Below are positions 49,921 to 59,743 of a stretch of DNA of 64,000 nucleotides, piece after piece; the first letter of the stretch is position 1; every line of letters starts with the position of its first letter. A program made the position numbers and the translations under genes. Origin of the DNA: MGIIb-Q1 sp964342465 (lineage in GTDB: Archaea; Thermoplasmatota; Poseidoniia; Poseidoniales; Thalassarchaeaceae); the NCBI GenBank assembly GCA_964342465.1, contig CAYFFQ010000006.1:25291-89290 (forward strand), given 5' to 3'. Under the pieces are notes generated by a model, which was not told where the DNA came from, searched no databases, and saw only the letters and a program-made list of their open reading frames with translations.

Positions 49921-52900
49921 GTGAGTGATTCAGTTGAAGAGAAGGCTCAACAATCCTTCTCCCCGATAGCCATTGTCGGCCTCTCCTCTCTTCTTCCCGA
50001 TGCCGCCGATGTGGAACAATTCTGGCAGAATGTCATGACATCCCACGTTTCCTTCAGGGAGGTTTCACCACAGAGGTGGAGTAGCGAAGATTTCTGGTGC
50101 GAGGGTGGCCCCGGTGATGTTCCCGAAGGAAAGACCTATTCGAAAATCGGTGCCTTTGTGGATGGTTTCGAGTTTGATTGGCGGCGATGGAAACAGCCAC
50201 CCGGTACACTTTCTCAGATAGATGAGAGCCAACTCTGGGCTGTGGCAGTTGCCGCCGCTGCACTTGAGGATGCAGGATATCTCGGAGAAGGTGCCAGATT
50301 GACCCTACCGAATGAGAGGTGTGGAGTCATCTTCGCCAATGCTCTTGGTGGAGAGAACAGGGTTCTCTCAAGCCACCGCGTCTATGCTGATGAGTTCACC
50401 CGCAAAGCGGTTGAAGCGGGCCTGCCGGCTGAGTCGGCTGACACCTTCAAGTCGTCTATAATCGACGGCAGGCCGCATGTTGATGAGGACACGATGCCCG
50501 GCGAGTTGGCCAATGTCGTGGCCGGCCGAGTTGCAAATCTCCTTGACCTTCAGGGGCCAAACTTCAGTGCGGATGCCGCCTGCGCCAGCACCTTCGCAGC
50601 CCTCGTCTCAGCGTGTCAGATGTTGCAGACCGGACATACCGATGTGATGCTCTGTGGAGCGAGCGACAGAACTATGGATGCTGGCACCTATGCAAAATTC
50701 AGCGCCATCGGCGCTCTTTCAGCCACTCATTCACGCCCCTTCGATGCGAGCGCAAACGGTTTCGTCATGGGAGAAGGGGCTGGCTGTGTCGTTCTCAAGC
50801 GGCTTGAGGATGCCATCTCCGATGGCGACGAGGTCTACAGCGTAATCCGCGGAATCGGCTCGTCCAGCGACGGACGTGGAAAGGGAATAACCGCCCCTTC
50901 TACCCGTGGTCAGCGGCAAGCGGTGTTGCGTGCCTACCAACAGGCGGGCTATTCCCCGACTACAGTCGAACTCATCGAGGCGCACGGCACCAGCACCCGC
51001 GTCGGCGACGCCACTGAACTCGCCACTCTCGCAGAGATATTCGCAGACCTGCCAGCAGGGGAGCGAGTGGCCGTCGGCTCGGTCAAATCACAGATAGGTC
51101 ACCTGAAGGCGGCGGCCGGACTGGCCGGACTGCTCAAGACATCTCTCGCCCTCCACAACAGAACGATTCCTCCCTCTGCCGGATTCACCGACGCCAACAC
51201 CTCAGTCGATTGGGCGGAGAATCCATTCTTCGTCCCGACTCAGCCTCTTGACTGGACCCCCGCCACCGACCATCACCCTCGTCGGGCAGGCATCTCTGCC
51301 TTCGGTTTTGGTGGTACCAATTTTCATGTCGCACTCGAAGCGTATGACCCGGAGTTCCACCTCGCTTTCTCTCAACGGAATGAGGTGGAGGAGAAGTCGC
51401 ACTCACATCACCTCAGCATCTTCGATGCGACCATCAATCCGACCATGACCCATGCTCAACTGAAGGAGGTTGAAGGCGGTGTTCTGCTACTCTCGGCGGC
51501 TGGCATCAGCGAACTTGCAGTTGCAGTACAGCGAGCAAAAGAGGAACTTTTCAACAACTCGTCTCCGAATTTCGATGATGACCCATGTGGGCGCAGATTG
51601 TCAATGGAATTGACCACAGCATCCATCGGATTTGAAGCGAAAGGGGCAAGATGTGCAGTGGTGGCCACGAGTTGGGCACAACTGGAGAAGAGAATCGACC
51701 TCCTCCTCACCAACCTGACGGAGAGGTCACGGTGGGACTTCCTCGCAAAACAGATGGTCTTCATCACCGAGGAGCAACCACTTCCTCCAGAAGCGAAAGT
51801 CGTACAGATGTACCCGGGGCAGGGGAGTCAGTATGTCGGCATGACGGCTGACCTTGGCAAGCGCTTTGTCGTCATAGGAGAGACTTGGGTTGAGGCGGAT
51901 GAGACGATGCAGGAGATTCTTCAGGGGGAGAAACTCTCTGATTTCGTGCTACGAGATGGACTTGACGCCCGACAAGCAGCAGTTGCGGAGGAGAGACTCA
52001 AGCAGACAGAATACACTCAACCAGCCATGCTGACTGCTGATTTGGCGATTTATCGCCTGTTGAAGGAACATGGCATCCAACCCGATATGGTCGCTGGTCA
52101 CAGCCTCGGGGAGTACGCCGCCCTCTCGGTATCAGGCATCATGAAGTTCTCGGATGCACTTCGGGCCGCTGCCGCCCGAGGCACTGAGATGGGAAGTGTC
52201 GATGTTCCCGACAAGGGGGTGATGGCGAGTGTCACCGCACCCTATGAGAAGGTCGTCGAAGTAATCGATTCGATAGAAGGATACATCATTCCTGCCAACA
52301 AGAATTCACCGATGATGACGGTGATTGCCGGCGAGACCGTACCGATGCAGAGGGCGGCGACGCGGTTCCAAGAACTCGGAATAACCTTCGTCACTCTACA
52401 GACCAGTCACGCCTTCCATTCAAGAATAGTGGCGCCTGCCAACGAACCGCTGCACAGATTCCTTTCCGGACTAGAACTGTCACTCCCCGATATTCCCATC
52501 ACCGCCAACTATGACGGTGAGTTCTACCCCGATACCCTCGCACCCGAACAGACAGTTCACCAAGCGGTGCTCGCTCAACTCGCTCCACAGATGTCATCGT
52601 CAGTTGAATGGACCGAGCAGATTCGAAACATGTATCGTGCTGGTGGGCGATTGTTCATCGAAGTAGGCCCGAAACGGGCTCTTGCCCTATTCGCTGAACA
52701 GATTCTCGAGGGCAGAGGGAAGGTTGTCACCAACACCAATCATCCAAAAGTCGGAGGGGTCGCATCTCTGCTCTCCGCCCTTGCAGTCTGTGCTCTATCG
52801 GGTAGAATACCTCAGATGCTCGCCGCCGATTCCAGCCGCCTCAGCGCCGGCTTCCGAGCCGGCCCCATCGAAGCGAGAGAGAGCAGGATGGGGTCAGAAA

Positions 52901-55900
52901 AACCCAAACACACCTCTGCTGAATGGGAGGAGTTGCGACTCAGAGCGAGACCGCTCCCCCACTACGGCTCTCTAGAGTCAGAGGTGGAGCGCCAACCGAG
53001 ACCGAGCAATTCTAGGTTCGCCGAGACAGCAGTGGGAAGAGAGGCGATTGAAGCCAACCTCGCCGAGACAGCAGTGGGAAGAGAGGCGATTGAAGCCTAC
53101 CTCGCCGAGACAATTTCAGACATGACAGGTTATCCTCCTCGCCACATCCATGGCGAGTTGCAACTCGCAACCCTCGGCATCACCGACGAGATGCGTGACA
53201 GCCTAATCGAAGAGGTCCAATCGAAATGCCGAACCTCTGGTCCCGCCGACAATTTCACAACCCTGTCCGAATTGCAGGAGTGGGTCACCTCCCCTCCACC
53301 CAGACCCATGGCATCATCGAGCAAGAGGGCAAACTCACCCCCTCTTACCAACTCCTCTCAGGCGACGGATTCGTATGTGGTGTCCGGTCTGAGCCTTGGC
53401 CTTCCCGGCATGGACGAGGTGTTCAGCGAAGATGCTCTGGAGAGAATCATCGCAGGTGAGAACTTCATCAGTGAACTCTCCGACGAGATGAAACAGAGAC
53501 TGTTGGACAAGAACATGGTGCGAATCGTCAAACACCCTGATGGAAGGGCGGAATTTGTTCCTTGTGATGATTTTTCAACAATTCCACAGTTGGCCGGAGT
53601 CGGTGGTTATTTTGACCTTGCCGAGCAGTACGGTGTCGATGCTAAGATAGTGGCGGCGATGGATGTCTGCACCAGACTGGCAATCGCCGCCGGTCTAGAG
53701 GCACTGCGCGATGCAGGTCTTCCACTCTTCCCGATGGAGCAGGTGAGCAGTAGTGGGAAAAGGGTGGTTCGAGGATGGAAACTCCCACCCAGCATGCGTG
53801 ATGATTGTGGGGTCATCTTCGCTTCTGTCTTCCCCGGTATCGCCATGGCAATGCGCCATGCGTTGAACAATGGAGCCGATGAAAATGGTGTGTTTGACCG
53901 TCGATTCCTACTCCAAGTTCTGACCATGGGGCACGCTCAGTTTGCTCAGTGGGTCGGGGCGAGGGGGCCCAACATGGCTATCAACAATGCTTGTGCATCC
54001 ACTCCAGCCGCCTTCGCTTTGGCAGAAGATTGGCTCAACAGCGGTAGATGTCAGAGGGTCATCATCATCAGTGGAGACGACTCGTCTGGTGATGACATGC
54101 TGGAATGGGTGGGTGCTGGGTTCGCAGCAGCTGGCGCCCACTCCATGGGCAACGTTGTCGAGGAGGTGGCGCTTCCCTTTGACGCTAGACGCAACGGCAT
54201 GTTGCTCGGAATGGGCGGTGCCGCATTTGTCATTGAGAAGAGGTTAGATGTGCTGTCGAGAGGAGTCACCCCCTACGCCCAACTGTTGGGTGCTGAACTG
54301 GGTAATTCCGCCTTCCATCCAACGAGGCTAGATGTTGACCATGTCGCCGATGTCTTCGACGGCTTTGTCGATAGAATGGAGTCGATGTGGGGGGTGGACC
54401 GCCACGAAATAGCCGGACGCACGACCTTCATGTCTCACGAACCGTTCACGCCGCCGCGGGGCGGTTCTGCTGCCGCTGAGATTGAATCTCTTCGTCGCAC
54501 CTTTGGTGAATCCGCAGAGCGCCTCATCATCACCAATACGAAGGGTTTCACCGGCCATCCGATGGGCGTTGGGATTGAGGATGCAACCGGCATATTCGGG
54601 CTGGCTGCTGGCCGTCTTCCTCCAATAGCGAACTTCCGCCAACCCGACCCATCCCTCGGCAATCTCCGACTTTCAGAGGGTGGAGAGTACGATGTTGAAT
54701 ACATGCTCAGACATGCCGCTGGTTTCGGCAGTCAGATAGCCCTGACCCTCTTCCGGAGAGAAGCGAGGACGACCAACCGGATAGACTGCCGCGCCGTTCA
54801 TGATTGGGTGGTCGGGCAGACAGGGGCAGATGTGAACCTGCGCATTCTCAAGAGGAAATTGGTTGCCTACCTCGACGCCGATGAATCACTGATAGGTGGC
54901 GTCGAGGGTGAAGTATGGAGCCTTCCACCAGCCGATGCAGGACCGTCAGAATCGGCAGAAAAACATTCCAATGTCCCCTCACAAGGAACTAACTCCTCAA
55001 CCAAGTCGTCGGGTGTGAGAGGGAATAACGAACCACCAGAGGTATTGAGAAGGGTGGAATCAGAACCACAAGAGGCTCCTTCCGCTGAGGAAACGACTAC
55101 TGCTACTGCTGTGAACGGAGCCGAACCCCCCTCAACATCGGACCCCTCAACAATGGCGGAACAGGAGACGGACAACTCTACAGCGGAGAGAACGGCAGGT
55201 GGTGGGCAAGACGCGGATGAGGTGGAAAAGCAGGTGGTGGCGACAGTCGCTGAGCAGACCGGTTATCCGGTGGATTTCATCGAACTCGACCAAGACCTCG
55301 AAGGTGAATTGGGCATTGACACCGTGAAACAGGCTGAAATCATGGCTGAACTGCGGACCATCTTCTCACTACCGGTCGACGAATCCTTCCAACTCAGAGA
55401 GCACCCAACACTCAATCACATGGTCTCCTACATCATCGCCATGTCAGGCGGGAGCGAAGAGAGCGTCCCGACAACCGAGGGCGAAGATGGCGTGCCGACA
55501 GCCGAGGGCGAAGAGGGCGTGCCGACAGCCGAGGGCGAAGAGGGCGTACCGACAGCCGAGGGCGAAGAGGGCGTACCGACAGCCGAGGGCGAAGAGGGCG
55601 TGCCGACAGCCGAGGGCGAAGAGGGCGTGCCGACAGCCGAGGGCGAAGAGAGCGTCCCGACAGGCGAGGGCGAAGAGAGCGTGCCGACAGCCGAGGGCGA
55701 AGAGGGCGTCCCGACAACCGAGAGCGAAGAGGGCGTACCGACAGCCGAGGGCGAAGAGAGCGTCCCGACAACCGAAGGCGAAGATGGCGTGCCGACAGGC
55801 AAGAGTAACGAGAGTGTGAAAGAGGAAGGTGAACCATCATCAGCCGTGGATTCGGCAGTGGTAACAAGAGAGGTCTTGCGAATCGTCGTCTCACACACCG

Positions 55901-58900
55901 GATACCCCGAGGATTTCCTTGAACTCGACCAAGACCTTGAGGGAGAACTCGGAATCGACACCGTGAAACAGGCGGAGATAATGGCCGATTGCAGAAGTCA
56001 ATTCTCCCTGCCCGTGGATGAATCGTTCCAACTCCGTGACTACCCCACATTGGCGCACATGATATCATACATCACTTCCTTTTCTTCGGCTTTGGGAGAC
56101 GGTTCTCAACAGCTTACCGAGACAATTTCCGAGGAAGTCTCTCTTTCGACAGATTCGGTTGTTCTATCCTCAAAAGAGCAGATTGCTTCAGCAACTGAGG
56201 TGGCGAGGACAGAGGCTACAGGTGCAATGGAGGAGAATCCAATGGCTACAGGCGCGAATGAGGCCAATCTAGAGGCGAGTGAAGATGATTCGCATGATGT
56301 CGCAGAATCTATTGTGGCACAGGAGGGGGTTTCTCGGGATTCCGGTGCAGAAGTAGCGCCTGAGGATGATTCGGTCAACACAGTCCGCCGTTGGGTGGTC
56401 GAGGTGGAGGAGGCTTCAGAGGGTGATTCACATCCTGTTCAGATGGACGGCGAATATCTGCTTGTGACTGATGATTCATGGGGGCTGGGCGAAGCCATCT
56501 GCCAGAATCTCGAGGATGATGGGGTGGAAGCCATACGAGTCATTTTCGACCCGAAACACAAGGGTTCTGTGAAGATGGAATTGGAGGGTGAGGTTGATGT
56601 CATCCATCTCAATCCCAGTGACGAGGGTCAGTTGTCTCAACTCGAAGGAGTTCTTGCCCCCCTCTCGATTGCAGGAGTCATCCACACCGCACCTTGCACC
56701 CTCGCCGGAATGGCTTGGGCTGAAGTGACCTCTCGAAGGCAGACTCAGATGGTATGTCATGGTCTGTTCGGAATACTAAAGGCAATTGATGGAAAACTCT
56801 CCCAGAGAAAGGATGGAATCGTCGCCTCAGTCTCAGCACTGGACGGCCGCCATGGCAACGGTGGCCACAGATTCAATGCCCTCGGTGCTGGCGCCCATGG
56901 TATCGTCAAATCATACGCACGCGAGAGAGAGAACATTCGGGCGCGGGCGATTGATGTCGCTCCGGAACTCCTGGTCGATGCTGAATCACTGGCAGCGGTC
57001 ATCCTAACAGAATTGGCCCAGATGGGACCGCGTGAAGTAGGAATCGACACCGATGGCAGGAGATGGCAGGTCTGCATCTATGACGAAGCGCACGAAAATG
57101 AGACACAGTCGTTGGAATCTGAGGATGTCATCATTGTATCAGGTGGCGGTTCGGGAGTGACCGCCGCCTGTGTCGTGGCGTTGTCGGAAGAGAACAGAGG
57201 CATCGGTGTTCACTTCGCACTACTCGGCAGAACCGAACTGGATGAGTCCCTCGCTCATCTCGCTGACGCCAGTGAAGATGAGTTGGCGCAAGCCAAGTTG
57301 GAATTGAGAGAGGCTATGCAATCGGAGAGTGCGTCCGGCAAGGTGACCATCGTAGAATGGGAGAAGGCGTGGGCTCGCCAAATGAGGTCTGTCGACATTC
57401 TCAAGACTATCGGAGCAGTGCGGAAAGGTGGAAACAGCGCATCCTATCACGCCTGTGACATCACCGAATCCTCAAGGGTTCGGGCGGTTGTCAAGGATTT
57501 GCGGAAGCAACAGGGGCCGGTCACCGGAATAATCCATGGGGCAGGAATTGAGGATTCAAAGTTGGTGGCCGACAAGACCATGCAGACCTTCTCAACCATC
57601 ATTTCGGTCAAGGTGGACGGATGGCAATCCCTGTTCAATGCAGTCAAGGACAACGGTGGTAATCTGAAATTCTGCTGCGCCTTCACCTCCATCGCCGGCA
57701 GATTCGGAAACGGGGGTCAGACCGATTACGCTGCCGCCAACTGTATTCTTGATGCCGAGATGTCTCGGTTGGCGCACACCACGAGCGAAGCGAGAGCGAT
57801 TGCAATCGCTTGGACTGGATGGGAAGATGTAGGTATGGCGACCCGCGGCTCCATTCAGAAGGTCTTCCAAGAGGCTGGCATCGAAACGGTTTCTGTCAAA
57901 CAGGGTACGTCGATGTTCGTCGACGAAGTAATGCGAGGTGGGAAGCGACGAGTAGTCGTCGCAGGAAGCCTCGGTCTTCTCGACGATGACGGCTCGGAGC
58001 GAGAACCGCCACAGCGGCTACCCGCCGATGTCACTGCCCTGTTGGCCGCTGCCGACCGATTTCCATTCATCGACAAGATTGTCGCGCATTCGCCGTTTGA
58101 CTCGCTGGCCTACGAATGCACCCTCGACCGGCAGCGGTTCCCATTCCTGAACGACCACGCTATCAACGGTGTACCGTATCATCCGGGAGTCATGGCACTG
58201 GAGATGTTTGCAGAGGCGGCCCAGATTCTTTGGCCGCCATGTTCTGTCATCGGGTTTGCAGGTGCTCGCTTCGGCTTGCCAGTGAAGTTGGTCGGCCCAG
58301 AGGTAAAAGTGAGAGTCGTGGCTCAGTTCTCGCATCAGAACGATGACAATGTATGGGTGAAATGCAGCCTGGAATCCGACTTGGTGAACAGGAAAGGCGA
58401 AGTTTTCGGAGAGCCTCGAATCCACCACAAGGCACTGGTCAGGCTGTTGAAGAAAGGAGCCGAGAGAGGCGGTATGCGTCTTCCATCAGTCGGGATGCCG
58501 AGTGAGAAGAGGGTCATCCACGGCTCCGATTTCATCTACTCACGGTTCTTCCACGGCCCACGCTTCCAATCACATGGTGGTATCATCGGCGGAGCTGACA
58601 TCGACGGCTGCTTCGCCATCGACGGGGTGGCTTTGACCAGACAACAACTACCGGATTCTAATCTATTCACCGACAGCCCTGTGCAACTCGAATCCCTGCC
58701 GATGCTCATTGAGGCATCTTTCCAGAATGCAGGGATGTTGGCGATGGAGATTGATGGATTGGAGTCACTGCCAGTCGGTATCGAACAGGTGGAACTGATT
58801 CGGCAGCCGGAGAGGGGTGAGAGGTTGTTGCTGCGCTCAGTCCGCAGGAGAAGTGAGGATGATGGCGTCACCCTTCACGATTGTTTGGTCGTCAATCAGG

Positions 58901-58992
58901 ACCGCCGCCCAATCATCGCTCTCAATGGCCTGAGGCTGAAGGGAATGGCTCCGATTAGCGAGGATAAATCGTTCACCATAGAACGCAATTGA
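49921..58992 (+). CDS. Giant type I polyketide/PUFA-like synthase KS-AT-(ACP*)-KS-ACP-ACP-KR-DH
   Basis: A 3,023-residue multidomain synthase starting at GTG 49921 (GAGGTGA upstream). KS1 (about 14-476) has C221, H355 and H394. AT (about 627-955) has S728 in GHSLGEYAA. Residues about 1064-1127 resemble a carrier lacking the attachment residue. KS2 (about 1152-1615) has C1358 in NNACAST, with H1506 and H1546 in altered contexts (SHEPFTP, GFTGHPMG). Two carriers (1770-1840 and 1979-2052) have GIDTVKQAEI with Thr1801 and Thr2014 where Ser is expected, joined by a 13-unit repeat. A structural pseudo-KR (about 2155-2390) precedes an active-looking KR (S2590, Y2603, N2607) and a hot-dog DH with H2746 in DHAINGVPYHPG. 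There is no ER or thioesterase; the FabI gene could supply the former. Confidence 0.93.
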   Translation: MSDSVEEKAQQSFSPIAIVGLSSLLPDAADVEQFWQNVMTSHVSFREVSPQRWSSEDFWCEGGPGDVPEGKTYSKIGAFVDGFEFDWRRWKQPPGTLSQIDESQLWAVAVAAAALEDAGYLGEGARLTLPNERCGVIFANALGGENRVLSSHRVYADEFTRKAVEAGLPAESADTFKSSIIDGRPHVDEDTMPGELANVVAGRVANLLDLQGPNFSADAACASTFAALVSACQMLQTGHTDVMLCGASDRTMDAGTYAKFSAIGALSATHSRPFDASANGFVMGEGAGCVVLKRLEDAISDGDEVYSVIRGIGSSSDGRGKGITAPSTRGQRQAVLRAYQQAGYSPTTVELIEAHGTSTRVGDATELATLAEIFADLPAGERVAVGSVKSQIGHLKAAAGLAGLLKTSLALHNRTIPPSAGFTDANTSVDWAENPFFVPTQPLDWTPATDHHPRRAGISAFGFGGTNFHVALEAYDPEFHLAFSQRNEVEEKSHSHHLSIFDATINPTMTHAQLKEVEGGVLLLSAAGISELAVAVQRAKEELFNNSSPNFDDDPCGRRLSMELTTASIGFEAKGARCAVVATSWAQLEKRIDLLLTNLTERSRWDFLAKQMVFITEEQPLPPEAKVVQMYPGQGSQYVGMTADLGKRFVVIGETWVEADETMQEILQGEKLSDFVLRDGLDARQAAVAEERLKQTEYTQPAMLTADLAIYRLLKEHGIQPDMVAGHSLGEYAALSVSGIMKFSDALRAAAARGTEMGSVDVPDKGVMASVTAPYEKVVEVIDSIEGYIIPANKNSPMMTVIAGETVPMQRAATRFQELGITFVTLQTSHAFHSRIVAPANEPLHRFLSGLELSLPDIPITANYDGEFYPDTLAPEQTVHQAVLAQLAPQMSSSVEWTEQIRNMYRAGGRLFIEVGPKRALALFAEQILEGRGKVVTNTNHPKVGGVASLLSALAVCALSGRIPQMLAADSSRLSAGFRAGPIEARESRMGSEKPKHTSAEWEELRLRARPLPHYGSLESEVERQPRPSNSRFAETAVGREAIEANLAETAVGREAIEAYLAETISDMTGYPPRHIHGELQLATLGITDEMRDSLIEEVQSKCRTSGPADNFTTLSELQEWVTSPPPRPMASSSKRANSPPLTNSSQATDSYVVSGLSLGLPGMDEVFSEDALERIIAGENFISELSDEMKQRLLDKNMVRIVKHPDGRAEFVPCDDFSTIPQLAGVGGYFDLAEQYGVDAKIVAAMDVCTRLAIAAGLEALRDAGLPLFPMEQVSSSGKRVVRGWKLPPSMRDDCGVIFASVFPGIAMAMRHALNNGADENGVFDRRFLLQVLTMGHAQFAQWVGARGPNMAINNACASTPAAFALAEDWLNSGRCQRVIIISGDDSSGDDMLEWVGAGFAAAGAHSMGNVVEEVALPFDARRNGMLLGMGGAAFVIEKRLDVLSRGVTPYAQLLGAELGNSAFHPTRLDVDHVADVFDGFVDRMESMWGVDRHEIAGRTTFMSHEPFTPPRGGSAAAEIESLRRTFGESAERLIITNTKGFTGHPMGVGIEDATGIFGLAAGRLPPIANFRQPDPSLGNLRLSEGGEYDVEYMLRHAAGFGSQIALTLFRREARTTNRIDCRAVHDWVVGQTGADVNLRILKRKLVAYLDADESLIGGVEGEVWSLPPADAGPSESAEKHSNVPSQGTNSSTKSSGVRGNNEPPEVLRRVESEPQEAPSAEETTTATAVNGAEPPSTSDPSTMAEQETDNSTAERTAGGGQDADEVEKQVVATVAEQTGYPVDFIELDQDLEGELGIDTVKQAEIMAELRTIFSLPVDESFQLREHPTLNHMVSYIIAMSGGSEESVPTTEGEDGVPTAEGEEGVPTAEGEEGVPTAEGEEGVPTAEGEEGVPTAEGEEGVPTAEGEESVPTGEGEESVPTAEGEEGVPTTESEEGVPTAEGEESVPTTEGEDGVPTGKSNESVKEEGEPSSAVDSAVVTREVLRIVVSHTGYPEDFLELDQDLEGELGIDTVKQAEIMADCRSQFSLPVDESFQLRDYPTLAHMISYITSFSSALGDGSQQLTETISEEVSLSTDSVVLSSKEQIASATEVARTEATGAMEENPMATGANEANLEASEDDSHDVAESIVAQEGVSRDSGAEVAPEDDSVNTVRRWVVEVEEASEGDSHPVQMDGEYLLVTDDSWGLGEAICQNLEDDGVEAIRVIFDPKHKGSVKMELEGEVDVIHLNPSDEGQLSQLEGVLAPLSIAGVIHTAPCTLAGMAWAEVTSRRQTQMVCHGLFGILKAIDGKLSQRKDGIVASVSALDGRHGNGGHRFNALGAGAHGIVKSYARERENIRARAIDVAPELLVDAESLAAVILTELAQMGPREVGIDTDGRRWQVCIYDEAHENETQSLESEDVIIVSGGGSGVTAACVVALSEENRGIGVHFALLGRTELDESLAHLADASEDELAQAKLELREAMQSESASGKVTIVEWEKAWARQMRSVDILKTIGAVRKGGNSASYHACDITESSRVRAVVKDLRKQQGPVTGIIHGAGIEDSKLVADKTMQTFSTIISVKVDGWQSLFNAVKDNGGNLKFCCAFTSIAGRFGNGGQTDYAAANCILDAEMSRLAHTTSEARAIAIAWTGWEDVGMATRGSIQKVFQEAGIETVSVKQGTSMFVDEVMRGGKRRVVVAGSLGLLDDDGSEREPPQRLPADVTALLAAADRFPFIDKIVAHSPFDSLAYECTLDRQRFPFLNDHAINGVPYHPGVMALEMFAEAAQILWPPCSVIGFAGARFGLPVKLVGPEVKVRVVAQFSHQNDDNVWVKCSLESDLVNRKGEVFGEPRIHHKALVRLLKKGAERGGMRLPSVGMPSEKRVIHGSDFIYSRFFHGPRFQSHGGIIGGADIDGCFAIDGVALTRQQLPDSNLFTDSPVQLESLPMLIEASFQNAGMLAMEIDGLESLPVGIEQVELIRQPERGERLLLRSVRRRSEDDGVTLHDCLVVNQDRRPIIALNGLRLKGMAPISEDKSFTIERN
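53020..53107 (+). repeat. 42-bp duplication inside the synthase gene
   Basis: The 14-residue segment AETAVGREAIEANL is repeated immediately, with N changed to Y, and a third copy starts but diverges after AET. It lies at the N-terminal edge of the degenerate carrier domain between AT and KS2, lengthening its first helix or linker. Confidence 0.9.
55462..55812 (+). repeat. 27-bp minisatellite encoding the linker between the two carrier domains
   Basis: Thirteen units of nine residues (consensus GVPTAEGEE) separate the two acyl carrier domains. Six consecutive units are identical in protein sequence, and the outer ones vary (TTEGED, TGEGEE, TTESEE, TGKSNE). The strand bias (GAGGGCG-rich) leaves long antisense open frames, which are not genes. 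The linker is acidic and probably extended, setting the distance between carriers. Confidence 0.95.
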
Positions 58993-59020
58993 CATTTTAG
59001 TTTTTCAATTGGTGAATTAG

Positions 59021-59719
59021 ATGTGGAAACCACTCACGACTCCACAAATTCTCCCACTTCCACAACCATTCGGAAACGACTGTTCCGCAGCATGGATGCC
59101 CACCAGAGTGTTGGACCCAACAGTACCAATCCCTGACATTTCCGATGTTCCTCTGACAGTTCTTCAGGAGGTGGCGACATTCAAGGTTGCCAAGAGGGCG
59201 GAGGAACATGCATCTGGAAGATGGCTGGTTGCTCATCTGCTCAGGTTATGGGGAATAGAACCGGACGGTCTTGAGGTCGTCAGAGATGACTATCGCAAAC
59301 CGATGTTCGCCGACGGCGCGCTGCCCTCATTCTCCATCTCACATTCAGGTGGAATAGTCGCCGCCCTCATCGCCCCACCATCTTCCAATGTCGGCATCGA
59401 CTGTGAACCGCGCACCGAGAGGAAGCAGAATCTCGCCCCCTTTCTCACAGCAGGCGAAGAACGGGCGGCTCTTGAAGAACTGTGGCTCACGAATCCACAA
59501 GAAGCAAGTGTGCTGACCAACAGACTATGGGTGGTCAAGGAAGCGGTGTTGAAAGCAGTTGGGAAAGGCATGGGTATTCCACCTCAATCCCTAACTGTCA
59601 TCGGTTCAACTCATGTTGAATGTGAAGGTGAATCAATACAATTCACCGACTGGTCTACCGTTCTTGGCGATTCACTGGTGGACCTCGCATTGGCGAGGAA
59701 ATGCGAGAACACCCCATGA
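59021..59719 (+). CDS. Sfp-type 4'-phosphopantetheinyl transferase
   Basis: A 232-residue enzyme that moves the 4'-phosphopantetheine arm of CoA onto carrier domains. Family motifs: FSISHSGG (about 104-111), VGIDCEP (124-130) with the Mg-binding Asp127 and Glu129, and WVVKEAVLKAVGKGM (170-184) with catalytic Glu174. The Sfp class usually serves large synthases. It starts at ATG 59021, 28 bp after the synthase stop, so it is probably the dedicated activator of that protein. Archaea in general lack ACP-dependent synthesis, so its presence supports a working system. Confidence 0.95.
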   Translation: MWKPLTTPQILPLPQPFGNDCSAAWMPTRVLDPTVPIPDISDVPLTVLQEVATFKVAKRAEEHASGRWLVAHLLRLWGIEPDGLEVVRDDYRKPMFADGALPSFSISHSGGIVAALIAPPSSNVGIDCEPRTERKQNLAPFLTAGEERAALEELWLTNPQEASVLTNRLWVVKEAVLKAVGKGMGIPPQSLTVIGSTHVECEGESIQFTDWSTVLGDSLVDLALARKCENTP

Positions 59720-59743
59720 CTCCATCAATCAAGTTTGTGAAAA

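Noticed and set aside
55433..56068. Long antisense frames (SSPSAVGTP- and RPLRPRLS-type repeats) opposite the synthase
   Set aside because: Created by the in-frame 27-bp repeat and biased codon use of the sense gene; no independent evidence.
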